DNA of 64,000 nucleotides from Nematostella vectensis. Its lineage: Eukaryota; Cnidaria; Anthozoa; Actiniaria; Edwardsiidae. Of the stretch, positions 30,901 through 40,171 are shown piece after piece. The position numbers were made by a program, and so were the translations under genes. The DNA is taken from NCBI RefSeq assembly GCF_932526225.1, contig NC_064048.1, positions 10,570,188-10,634,187 of the forward strand, written 5' to 3'. Within the stretch, counting starts at the first letter, position 1. The number at the start of each line of letters is the position of its first letter. The notes under the pieces are model-generated. The model saw only the letters and a list, made by a program, of their open reading frames with translations. It searched no databases and had not been told where the DNA came from.

Positions 30901-33900
30901 GTTCTTACGTCATCAGCGTTTCCCAGCGCGACTGCCGATATGTGTCCATCTCGTCCCCAGTCCTCCGATACGAGCTCCACTTTTCATTTGCATACCAGTT
31001 GTGTAGTCTCTCCTCGATATTGTCAATCTCCCTAAGCAACGCGTCACGGTTGCTATAGGGACGGGCTGCCGGAACCGGAAACTGCAACCAACGGTATCCC
31101 TGCTGCCATGTCTCCCCCATCTTTGGTAAGCCTTGCCCTGGGATTGGTGGAACAACTAAGTCGCGTGTCTGCATAAGTTGTTTCGGTATAAACCTCAGGA
31201 GATCAAAATAGACGTGGTTTGCCTGTGGTGGAGTTGAGCTGATGGTGAATTCCAACAGGTCTAAACCGGTCAAACCAGTTAAAGACATTTCCTCGTATCC
31301 GAGCCAGACCGCCCTCCAGCCGTTGAAGTTCAGGTTGATGGTGGCTACCTGTGGTGAGGGGACAGGGGCAACTGTTGGGTCGCTGTGGAAAAACATTCTC
31401 TTTAACTTGGTATCTTTATTTGCTTGTTATCTATGAGGGCTTTAAATACGACATTTCAATTTTCAAATTGAAGAGCATTTTAGTCTGTGGAAGACTAATA
31501 GAACAAAGCGACTGGCACTAAGAGACCACGTGATTTTTTAGTAGCAAACTCACTTTAGCTATACGACGAAGTCTCTCTACCTAGGCCGCATGCGTGATCC
31601 GGACATTGACATCAGGCTAGCCCGGTCGTAGTTTTAGATCCCTCATGCGTCTATATAATTGTGGTTTAAAGAACTGTCGAAGTCGCCTTGCATTTTTCGC
31701 CAGTTTTTTCCCCAAAAGCCGGAGCGCGCGCGGGTTTGCCACCCAAAGAGTCACGTGATTCCCCGGTGCGCGCGGGTTTGCCACCCAAAGAGTCACGTGA
31801 TTCCCTGGTGCGCGCGGGTTTGCCACCCAAAGAGTCACGTGATTCCCCGGTGCGCGCGCGTTTCACACCCAAAGAGTCGCGTGATTCCCCAGTGCGCGCG
31901 GGTTTGCCACCCAAAGAATCACGTGATTCCTCAGTGCGCGCGGGTTTGCCACCCAAAGAGTCACGTTATTTCCCCCGGTGCGCGCGGTTTTGCCAGCCAA
32001 AGAGTCACGTGATTCCTCGGTGCGCGCGGGTTTGCCACCCAAAACGTCACGTGATTCCCCGGTGCGCGCGGGTTTGCTACCCAAAAAGTCACGTGATTCC
32101 CCAGTGTGCGCGGGTTTGCCACCCAACGAGTCACGCGATTCCCCAGTGCGCGCGGGTTTGCCACCCAAAGAGTCATGTGATTCTCCAGTGCAATTCGCTC
32201 AAGGAACACATTGATCATCGGTAAGAACGCTAAGGCCTGGGCTGAGCTTGCCTCACCTTTGAGCATTGCCGCTGAATTTTATCTTCATGACAGCATCCGA
32301 CAGGCTCGCATTCCGGTACATCCATAGCCTCACGCCGCCTTTGAGAAGGTCTTTTGAGGGAATATTGATGGCTAGTTTTAAAGTTATCGCCGACACGCTA
32401 TTCCCTTTGTCCCAGGACCAGAGCAAAGAGTTGTTACCACTTTTATGAATACCGCTGGCTAGTTTGTGCGAGGACCCTTCACTGGTGAAGGCGTCACGAT
32501 CGTCGATTGACTCGAAGTCGTAAACTGCAAAAAAAAAAAAAAAAAAAACGCGAAGTCTATTTTTAATCATTAAATTATTAACTTAATTAAATATTTATTT
32601 ATACTTTAGTATTAGTTGTTTGATTATCTTTTTTCTCTAATTACCATCCCAGTTCGATGGACCGTATTTACTAGCTACCCATTAAGAGTAAGACCTCCAA
32701 AATAGGGACACACGTAGGCTTAGTTTTTTAGATTATCAAATCATTACATAGCTATACATTACAACATAGTCAGGACTGAGCGCGCGTTGCTAAAAAAGCA
32801 GCGGACACCAAGTAATATTTCGCTGCTTCATTATCATAAAAAAAATAATTATAAATAAATAAATTCGAGTAGCTTACTCTCGATGATAATTACGAGAGCG
32901 CAGATTCAGACGTAGTCGAGTTAGCCGCCGCGCCATACAACTCATGTGTGACCACGGACCACAGCTAAGAACGAAATTCTTGTTTTTGTGGAGGGGGGAA
33001 AACCGGAGAGTCCGGAGATAAACCCTCGGAGCAAAGGCGAGACCAACTAACTCAACTCTCGTAGGAACCGGGAATCGAATCCAGAACCCATTGGTGAGAG
33101 GCACAGGCACTACAGAGCGACCGGGAAACCTGTGGTGAGAGGCACAGGCACTACAGAGCGACCGGGAAACCTGTGGTGAGAGGCACAGGCACTACAGAGC
33201 GACCGGGAAACCTGTGGTGAGAGGCACAGGTACTACAGAGCGACCGGGAAACCTGTGGTGAGAGGCACAGGCACTACAGAGCGACGCTCTGCCAACTGCG
33301 CCACCTGGGATCCCAAATCATCAAATTATGCCCCCCCCCCCCTCCCCCTGTTCTTGTAGTGGGGAGGGCTTCTCCGATTTATACCATGCCTTCTGAGTAA
33401 CAATCCTGTACCGAAATTAAAAGCTTTTCGGAATAAATAATAGCGCAACTCTGTTCTAGGTTTAGCCCTTGAGGAGCCTCGTGGCTGGTGGCAACGAAGA
33501 AATCTTGAGTTGATGTTTAGCCCGTTCATGGATACAGGGCCATTTGCAAAGGGTCATTCGTTGATTGTTTAGCTTTATAGCTTTTGATCAAGTGTCGTAG
33601 AGACATTCTCTTTTCCCATGATAATCCATAAAGATATTATTGATAATAATGATGTGTGCATTGACAGTCAGATGGACGACACCCTGAAGACCGTGCGCGC
33701 TATTTACATGGAACGAAGAATCCCAAAGGCCAAGCTTTTTGTATTATTATAACGAAGATTTCTTGAGACTGAAAAAAGACTTGTCAAAATAAACTTGAAA
33801 AGGGATTAAATGATTATCACATGAATTGCGGAAAGTAGCCCGAAATGGCAAAATGAGATCTGTGGAGTAAGTTATGAATCAATAGAAAACAAGAGTGGCT

Positions 33901-34208
33901 GTGAGGCACTCTATAGTCTGTAGATGGCTCTCAATCCTCTAGGTTAGGCTTCAGCTTCCAAAGAACGGCAACTAATTCCCATACTTGATAAAGCTCTATG
34001 TAGCCTAAACTTCTTGATAAAACACAAACAAGGTTGCAAGTTAACAACAGCGTCGTAGCATTTTTATATCGCTTGATTTTGACACCCAGGTGAAACACCG
34101 TTGCAATAGCTAGCAAGAGTAATGTGTATCAGTGTAAAACTGACCTTTGGTTGCCCTTGAAGCTGTGACAAGCCACAAAATAAGACAGAAGCCTCCGCTC
34201 CAAGTCAT
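24901..34208 (-). CDS. Chondroitin ABC lyase-like polysaccharide lyase (PL8), secreted or surface-anchored
   Basis: Predicted to cleave glycosaminoglycans such as chondroitin or hyaluronan by beta-elimination outside the cell. Exons in transcript order: 34208-34145, 32524-32257, 31382-30909, 30210-29943, 29520-29246, 29028-28938, 28206-26579, 25603-24901; every join keeps frame, giving 1256 residues. Residues 1-20 are a signal peptide (MTWSGGFCLILWLVTASRA). An N-terminal jelly-roll domain of the ABC-lyase type follows (VYDFES, GNNSLLWSWDKG). The catalytic helical domain contains QGWTYGSAVGSLDHQ and FHHKTFYGSAY; by alignment from memory with Proteus chondroitinase ABC I, H551, Y559 and R612 match the catalytic His, Tyr and Arg. 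The catalytic Glu before GWDW is N773 here (YNGWNWTRIPGAT). The C-terminal region has a basic RIKKR site and ends in a hydrophobic stretch (VLLGVALIIALGVASN) suggesting a membrane or GPI anchor. PL8 is mainly bacterial, so ancient transfer is possible. Confidence 0.92.
25720..25790 (+). repeat. Dispersed short repeat with AAATAAATAA tail, copy 1
   Basis: Core CACTCGGAGAATCTATGCG, CGTAACCCGCAGTGCTTCCT, GGGTAT and an AAATAAATAAATAAA tail. Related copies are at about 26060-26110 (+), 26225-26285 (-) and 48590-48650 (+). The conserved core plus A-rich tail resembles a very short retroposed element; class not determined. Confidence 0.6.
26225..26285 (-). repeat. Dispersed short repeat with AAATAAATAA tail, inverted copy
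   Basis: Inverted copy of the repeat at 25720: the - strand reads AGAGAATTCATATGTCGTAA, CCCGCTTTGCTTTATGGGTA, then TCAAATAAATAA. It directly precedes the splice-donor minisatellite. Another copy, at 48590-48650, also sits beside a minisatellite. Confidence 0.6.
26290..26579 (-). repeat. ~41-bp minisatellite carrying the lyase 5' splice site
   Basis: About seven copies of a unit that on the - strand contains GGGTATGCTGTGGTTTCATG. The first copy is the functional donor of the large lyase exon (GG|GTATGCTGTGG at 26579/26578), and most later copies repeat the same GGGTATGCTGTGG or GGGTATGATG. The intron therefore opens with a ladder of decoy 5' splice sites. Confidence 0.85.
28242..28440. mobile_element. 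~195-bp MITE in lyase intron
   Basis: TAAGTTCAAACATCGTATTA at the left pairs with its near-exact complement (TATACGATGTTTGAACTTA) at the right; the pairing extends imperfectly further inward. TTAA-like sequence adjoins the left end. The interior contains repeated ATTTGCATG. It lies 36 bp upstream of the acceptor of the large lyase exon, on the 5' side of the transcript. Non-coding. Confidence 0.7.
29878..29940. repeat. GGTGGGTGAT microsatellite at a lyase splice donor
   Basis: A GGGTGATGGTGGGTG-type repeat whose last copy ends in GGTGGGTACC, which is the donor of lyase exon 30210-29943 on the - strand (AAAG|GTACCC). It is a fourth, smaller case of a tandem repeat starting at a donor in this window. 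Confidence 0.7.
31727..32195. repeat. 42-bp minisatellite with CACGTG in each unit
   Basis: About 11 copies of a 42-bp unit: CACGTGATTCCCCGGTGCGC, then GCGGGTTTGCCACCCAAAGA, then GT. Most units keep the palindrome CACGTG (a consensus E-box), some degraded to CACGTT, CACGCG or CATGTG, and a run of alternating GCGCGC. 42 is a multiple of three, so several frames stay open on both strands; these are not genes. It lies in the lyase intron between exons 32257 and 31382. Confidence 0.95.
32830..33312 (-). mobile_element. tRNA-derived SINE with an internal 41-bp tandem expansion
   Basis: On the - strand the element begins near CAGGTGGCGCAGTTGGCAGA, a tRNA D-arm/A-box-like sequence (33310-33285), and later has GGATTCGATTCCCGG, a B-box (about 33083-33069). 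Between the two boxes lie about five copies of a 41-bp unit containing GAGAGGCACAGGCACTACAG. A body of about 200 bp follows (GACTCTCCGGTTTTCCCCCC) and an AT-rich tail with TTTATTTATTTATAATTA. It sits in lyase intron 1, same orientation as the gene. Confidence 0.7.
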
Positions 34209-36482
34209 GTTTATCCTCCAAGCATGCCCTGTCTTTTCCCCGGCCGTGCAACCATGAAATGAAAGCTTCGGGGAGTAATAGAATTTAAGAGGATCCCAGC
34301 TTGCTATGTAAACACAGACGTGACACTTAGAGATGCAATTGCAAATAAACCGTCTCCATTAATCTGCTTCTATTGAGCCGACTACTGCAAGTAAACATCT
34401 ACTAGTAAATAGGCCTCGAGCATCAACAGGACCGCGATGGGTCCTGATGTATCAAGAGTCATTATCTGGTCAGATTAGGGAGGGAATATTTCGATACCTT
34501 TTGGCCAACGTGTCCTTTATAGAAAGGTCTCGGAAATTTGAGCTTTGCAGGCTTTGTAAACAATCAAGAAATATAAGGTGCGTTGTTTGCATTTGATCAA
34601 GAGAAGAAAGAAGCAATTAGTTTGGTGTGTTCGTTGGTGTCTGAGAAAAACAAAGTCCGAAATGAGATTGAAAAATATCGGCGCCTAGTTGAATTTACAG
34701 TGGAACCTAGATTTTATGCCTCGGGAAAAAGAAAATGTATCGTAAAATCGAGGTATCGTTGCAGAGAGGTCCTCGATTTTACGATATAAAGGAAAATCCA
34801 TTGAAAATATCGTTGTAGCGACGTCGGGTTAATTATCGACTTTTACAAAAAAAATAATATTGTAACTGTACTATATGTGAGACATTACAGTTACTCTATG
34901 TAAGACTGTAAATCTGCATTTTTAAATAACATTTGTAAGTCACTGTATTTCCGTAGCATGTCACGTAAGATTGAGGTGGGGGGGGGGGGGGGGGGGGGGC
35001 ACAATACAGAAACAATAAGAAAAATTATTGGGGGGGAGGGGCACAGCCACACCCTTACTGATCATTTTCTTGTAATTTTTTGATATATCGGGGGTTGGGG
35101 GGGCGTGCCCCCAATGCCCCACCCCCTGCCCCTGAGAAAGGGTCATCGTAAAATCCAGGTTTCACTGTATCCATGTTACTATCAGAGTGGGAATCATGAT
35201 TCGTAATGCAAAATACAGATTGAAAGGAGACGAAAAATTCATTACTTTCTCAATAACTCTTAATCAAACTAATGAAGCAATCAAATTAAATTTTTGTAGG
35301 GCGATATTCTGGGAAACCAGATGAATTGATGAGCCCAGTTAAATTTTCCGTATCAGCAATCGAAAATCATAATCCACGATAGGATATAGAAAAATGATAC
35401 TTCCTGGAGATAGACCGCTAGAAAGTAAAATACAAAAAACTGGTTAACTCATCTTTTTTTTCGACCAATTACTCCACAGGTACCCCAATCTCACTGCGTG
35501 TATGAATAAATTATTGTGGTTCACGTTACGTTGTGTGTGTCATGGTTTACAGTAAACACATGGGATTGAAATAAGCAGTTCACTTTAATACGAAATAAAA
35601 TCGTAAAACTCCCAATGATATTCTGATCTGACAGTGGTCTGGGTGAAGTTTCAAGCTATTTGGACTGGTATTTCGAGAGTTACGTTGTTCGTCCCCCAAA
35701 TAAAAGGTCTGTGCGCACAGCCCCTTCCCCCCTCCCACGGCGGCCAAAATGTGGGTAATTTCTTATCAAGGAAATGCGCCCCCCCTCTCAGCCAATCCTT
35801 GTTATGCGCCTGTCACAGACACGATCTGGAAACCGATCCTCTATTGTGTGTATTCTGTATACCACTTGATTCTGGGTACCTTATCTCCTTTTTTCATCGA
35901 TACCAGATTCCGGATTACAAGTCACAGTGGTAGAGTTGAAAATTATAATGGTTTTGCGATCTAAAAGCGGGTTATCTCCTGACAGAAGACAGGTATATAT
36001 CCCTAACGCTATTTACACTGTACAGTTCAATTATCTCTTTTATATTCTACTGTTTCCATTTTTCTGAAAGAAGAAAAAACAAATACGATTATTGGTGAAG
36101 ATAATAACTTTTTAAATTTGAAAGATACTGGACATGATGATATTCTTGATAAACTGGGGACGGTTCCTAGGAAGCAGGTTAGCCTAACACACGGGTGGAT
36201 ACAGCTATCTTGGAATTTGATTGGATAAAAAGGCCATTCATCTCTGGATTAGCATTAATCTGCTTTCTACGAGCTGGGCCTGATCAATATCCCTGGTCTT
36301 GTTAAAATTACAGTGAATTCAAAATAAAAACACTGATCAAATTCTATTTTCTTTACCAATATTCCCAGCATATTACGATATAAATCGTGTATTAGTTAGA
36401 AGATATTATTTACTTTTTCTTACCCTTTCTATGGAGACATATGGTTTGCTGCCTCTGTGGGTATGGCCTGGACTACCAGGGG
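34209..36482. other. Intergenic region upstream of the lyase, downstream of LTO1
   Basis: No coding exon recognised. The region contains the promoter-proximal sequence of the lyase gene (just above 34208 on the - strand; no TATA box picked out), the pogo/Tigger-like element at 34698-35167 and the 3' side of LTO1. The remainder is AT-rich, without identifiable features. Confidence 0.5.
34698..35167. mobile_element. 470-bp Tc1/mariner (pogo/Tigger-like) MITE
   Basis: The left end CAGTGGAACCTAGATTTTAT and the right end (complement CAGTGAAACCTGGATTTTAC) are terminal inverted repeats, flanked by TA on each side (34696-34697, 35168-35169), the target site of the Tc1/mariner superfamily. The theme TCGATTTTACGAT recurs inside. 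There is no transposase. A run of about 22 G near 34978-34999 lies inside the element. Confidence 0.8.
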
Positions 36483-38819
36483 CTAGAATGACAGGTCGGC
36501 AGTGTTATGTGGCGAGAAGTCTGCGTTGACACCAAGTAATGAACAGACCTGGAAAAAAAAAATGGAAAACACAAATGCATATAACATAATCAATCAATAA
36601 AGCAATAAAAATAAAAATATATTTAAGTGTACAGCAACATTTGGGGTACAAAGAACAGTACAAAATATGGAGAAATAATATAGAATTACGTATCTCTCAC
36701 AGATATTAATCAGTAAAAAAAATTCCCAATATTTTTTTCTTTTTGTTTCATGAACAACAAAGGCCTCTCACCAATCGATCGTGTGCGATTTTATAGAAAC
36801 TCACCTTGTGATCGTGAGCGAATGTGTACGATTATATTGAAACTCACCTTGTGATCGTGTGCGATCGTATGCGAAGTTAGCCCGTGTGAATGCCCCTACT
36901 TTTGAGCTACCTGTTAACAATTAGACTACTGGTCTCCTTGGTTCCTATATATAAAACTTGGCGCTACCGTAAATTAACTTCTAGTGCTGCAAGTTGAGGT
37001 AGCAATCACAAGTCACAGACCAGTTTTTCACAACTTTACAAATTAGAGAGTTAAACAAAACAAAACATGAATTTGAAAAAAAATACAAGCCCACAAACAA
37101 TCACCATTTAGACTAGGTATAAATCAACACAAGGTTGAAAAGGTATGTAAAAACGCCTCAAAACAGAGGTTTAACATACCTTTTCAACCTTGTGTTGATT
37201 TATACCTTGTCTACACCACGCCTAAGTAGACCATCTAGTTTTTCTACAGCTTTTCTGTAGTCTTTCTAGTTATACCATTTAGACTGTAGACCTTTCACAA
37301 ATTTAAAGTTTTGAAATCATCATAAAATTTCTTTGTTCTCACCGATCACAGAAAATTCCCCCCCTTTTACAATGCTAATGTGTAGATAACAACTGCAAAA
37401 CACACCTGTTTAAACTTTGCCCTCACTTTTGCCAGATCAGTAAACAGCTTTTGATTGGTTGGGTTACTGACATCTAGACTGCCAATAAGATGCTTGAGAC
37501 CTTCTAGAGATTTACAAATTCTTGAATATAAAAAAACAGTTTGGTGTTAGGACTTAGTATATGTACATTGAATAAGACCATTTACATTTTTATTCTATGA
37601 TGTTTAAGGCTGACTACTTGACAGCTCTTAGACAACCTACCAGCACCCAAAGCACGGCAATACACTAAATGCAACCACAAATACACTAACACAAAAACAT
37701 TGCATAGCTCAGAAACAATTCGAAGTTAATGGAGTTGGTGGAATTGTGCTAATGGTGAACTACATGATTATTGTTGTTTTGGCTGTGATCACACTAAAGC
37801 TGGAACAGAAACAGAGTTGGATTAATCCGAGAGTCATTTTTTAAGTCTACCTCTAAGCTCTTTTTTAGGGGAAAATTCTAATTTATACTTATAATAATCT
37901 ATAAATCTTTAGACTTATTGGTTGCTGTTTAAACCATTACCTTTTTCTCTTTCTGTCATCAGTGGTGTTCTTGTTCAAAACAATCCACATTTGAACAAAT
38001 CCAGAATAAAATCCAACCTAGATTACCAAAAAATTGAATTAACTACTGCTACATATGTGGTCAATATGAGATCAATATGAGATGACATCACATGCGTAAA
38101 GACATTTTTGGTCTTGCTTTAAAACATTTTCCATTAACTCATTCTTGCCTTAGTGTAGCCAATAGACAGGGAGGGGGAAAGGTATAAACCTTGAGACATT
38201 ATGGGTTTTATACTGTATATGGCATGTTCAAGGCCCTGATCAAGAAAAGCCTTGAAGCTGTAACCCTATAATTATGGTGTATATACTGTGCATACTGTAG
38301 AGTAAATGCCAAGTATCCTGATTCAGACTTGGGTAATTTAAAGTTCATTCATTGTGTACAGGGACACATACCTTCTCGTGGGTTTATACATTTTAGAAGA
38401 GCTCTAATTTCTACCAGTACATTCTTACCTCAGACGAGATCTCCCCGCCTTTTTGCAGACCAAGGTTATAGCCCTCTGTCCGGCCTTCACTCTGTCCTGC
38501 CTTCCATCCCTCTTCATACCCTTCTCTATAGCAACTGAAACGAATGACATTTCCCTTAACATCTTAACCACTTGTGCAGAGCTTTAAAGAGAAGGAATCT
38601 GCGACTACACAGGCCAAAATGTGTTGTTTGCTTTTGATCGCTGGAGGAAGTTACTTATTAGGAAAATATCCCGTGAATATGGGGATGGATCTATAACAAG
38701 ATTCAGCTTTGTGAGTTTTTGGGGTGTACCAAACTAGATTAGAGCGATCGATCAAGTCTAATGAATCACCTTTCTTCCAAAAACAAAACCGAGTCGAAAA
38801 TATCACCTTCTTCCGCCAT
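36483..38819 (-). CDS. LTO1: LTO1 (ORAOV1) homologue, ABCE1 maturation factor
   Basis: LTO1, with YAE1, is an adaptor that recruits the cytosolic iron-sulfur targeting machinery to ABCE1/Rli1, the ribosome-recycling ATPase. Exons in transcript order: 38819-38770, 38534-38429, 38017-37941, 37520-37406, 36548-36483. All joins are AG/GT and in frame; total 137 residues, the same as human LTO1. Diagnostic features: N-terminal DIFDSVL; the deca-GX3 motif GYEEGWKAGQSEGRTEGYNL continuing GLQKG, with Gly every fourth residue (about 21-45), which binds the partner; and C-terminal KVRAKFKQVCSLLGV ending ADLSF, matching the family's conserved C-terminus whose final aromatic residue contacts the targeting complex. 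The start ATG (MAEEGD) lies 356 bp from the divergent OGFOD3 start, suggesting a shared promoter. Assignment is firm despite four introns and small exons. Confidence 0.95.
36795..36875. repeat. Short tandem repeat with GAAACTCACCTTGTGATCGT
   Basis: Two tandem copies of a segment of about 45 bp in the last LTO1 intron, each containing GAAACTCACCTTGTGATCGT followed by GAGCGA- or GTGCGA-type sequence. Small and of no evident function. Confidence 0.6.
37112..37209. repeat. ~98-bp perfect hairpin in LTO1 intron
   Basis: Left arm ACTAGGTATAAATCAACACA-AGGTTGAAAAGGTATGT and a near-exact complement at 37174-37209, separated by a 26-bp loop. The transcript would form a stem of about 36 bp. It is joined on the right (37200-37275) to the dispersed block also found at 10890-11060, so it may be one end of that element family. 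Confidence 0.8.
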
Positions 38820-39175
38820 CTTGGCTTGTACCCAGAATGCAGCTCGCTCAACAAACATACAGGGAATCCATGTAAACGTTTACTGGACGGATTTGATCTA
38901 ATAGGATTACGATAATGGTAATAGAGAATTTCTTGAGTTCATTTCTCTCCGAATCAATATGCAAATATCTATGCAAAAATGTATAAAAGAGTTTTGAGAA
39001 CTTCTTTGTTACTGGGTTTCCTGTGTCTGAAACTCCCACAGCACACTGCGCGTCCATTTTCACAGAGTTCACAGCTGTGTGAAGATTTTAAAAAGACCTT
39101 TTTTGTTAAAATTACGACGTGAAAATTTAAATTTTAGAAAGAAAAGTATCATTCGAGCAAGTTGAGGGTACAAAA
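38820..39175. promoter_or_regulatory. Bidirectional promoter region of LTO1 and OGFOD3
   Basis: 356 bp separate the divergent start codons of LTO1 (38819, -) and OGFOD3 (39176, +), so both 5' UTRs and core promoters must overlap or abut here unless there are upstream non-coding exons. No TATA box is evident at a suitable place. The region is inferred from gene arrangement, not from recognised factor sites. Confidence 0.5.
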
Positions 39176-40171
39176 ATGCCAGTTGTACATAGAAGAAAAG
39201 GGAAGGAAGGAGAAGAGGAGCAAAAAACAAGCTTTGACAACGAATCGGGGGACAAACCAAAAGAAAATGTTGAAAAAGCTGGTAAAGCCCCAAAGAAAAC
39301 TCGAGCTAAAGATATCGAAGGCGTTTCAATCTTGCCACGAATAACAGCAGCGGTGGTGATCATAGCTGCCTTTATCTACATCAGGGACTCCGTGCTTGAG
39401 AATTACCTAACTGAGTCTGGGATGATCACTTTTGTTAGTGTTGATGATAGCGTTTCGCGTAAGTTCCTCAATGTGAAATGTTCGAATGATTATGGAACGA
39501 AGTTCAAGAGTTGTGTCCCGAAAAAGTGCGGTAGAGCTGTCATGGACGATGTAGTGAGTTTTGAAGAAGCAGTTTATCTAGCGGATCTGGCAAAGCGTGG
39601 AATGAAGCACGGGGGTTCTTCCGGAGGTCCCACAATTCTTGATCTTCATTCAGGTGCCCTTACGTATGGGAAGAAATTCGTGAATATTTATACTCTGGCG
39701 AAAAAACTCAAGACTGGAGAACTCTTTACAAAGAAAGACTTTGAGGTTTACAAACAAGTAAAAAATAAGATAAAAAATGCAATTGCTACGGAGTTTAATA
39801 TCGATCAAAACAATTTATACCTTACTAAGCCAACTTTCTTCTCAAGAATGACAGCTAAGCCTGCGAAAACTATTCATGATGAGTACTGGCACCCACACAT
39901 CGATAAAACAACCTATGGGTCATTTTATTACACGTCTCTACTCTATCTCAGTGACTATGGAAGAAATTTTACTGGAGGACGATTTGTTTTTGTTGACAAG
40001 AATACAAATCACACTGTCGAACCTAAGACTGCAAGGGTCTCATTCTTCACATCTGGGTCTGAGAATTTGCACCATGTTGAAAAAGTGAAAAATGGGACAC
40101 GTTTTGCCATAACAGTATCGTTTACTTGTGATCCAAAGTTTGCCATAACAGATCCCTCTGCAGAACCTTAA
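39176..40171 (+). CDS. OGFOD3: OGFOD3, 2-oxoglutarate/Fe(II) oxygenase domain protein, single exon
   Basis: Membrane-bound member of the prolyl-hydroxylase-like 2-oxoglutarate/Fe(II) oxygenases; its substrate is unknown. 331 residues in one uninterrupted frame. A charged Lys/Glu-rich N-terminus (1-48) precedes a single transmembrane segment (about 53-69, RITAAVVIIAAFIYI), giving a type II protein with the catalytic domain in the lumen or outside. The catalytic part runs from about 120 to 318: the iron ligands H241 and D243 in HPHID, followed by YYTSLLYLSDY and FTGGRFVF; the distal His in ENLHHVEKV (299/300); and R309 in GTRFAITVSFTCD, which binds 2-oxoglutarate. N-glycosylation sequons are at NFT, NHT and NGT. 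It is divergent from LTO1. AATAAA at 40265-40270, about 95 bp after the stop, is a good polyadenylation signal. The lack of introns is unusual in this window. ATG 39176 is the first in frame. Confidence 0.93.
   Translation: MPVVHRRKGKEGEEEQKTSFDNESGDKPKENVEKAGKAPKKTRAKDIEGVSILPRITAAVVIIAAFIYIRDSVLENYLTESGMITFVSVDDSVSRKFLNVKCSNDYGTKFKSCVPKKCGRAVMDDVVSFEEAVYLADLAKRGMKHGGSSGGPTILDLHSGALTYGKKFVNIYTLAKKLKTGELFTKKDFEVYKQVKNKIKNAIATEFNIDQNNLYLTKPTFFSRMTAKPAKTIHDEYWHPHIDKTTYGSFYYTSLLYLSDYGRNFTGGRFVFVDKNTNHTVEPKTARVSFFTSGSENLHHVEKVKNGTRFAITVSFTCDPKFAITDPSAEP

Noticed and set aside
31617-32266. Several overlapping open frames on both strands
   Set aside because: Products of the 42-bp minisatellite in a lyase intron; no initiation context or family resemblance.
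33285-33312. Functional tRNA gene
   Set aside because: A-box and B-box are present but far apart, with no acceptor stem or anticodon arm; it fits a tRNA-derived SINE.
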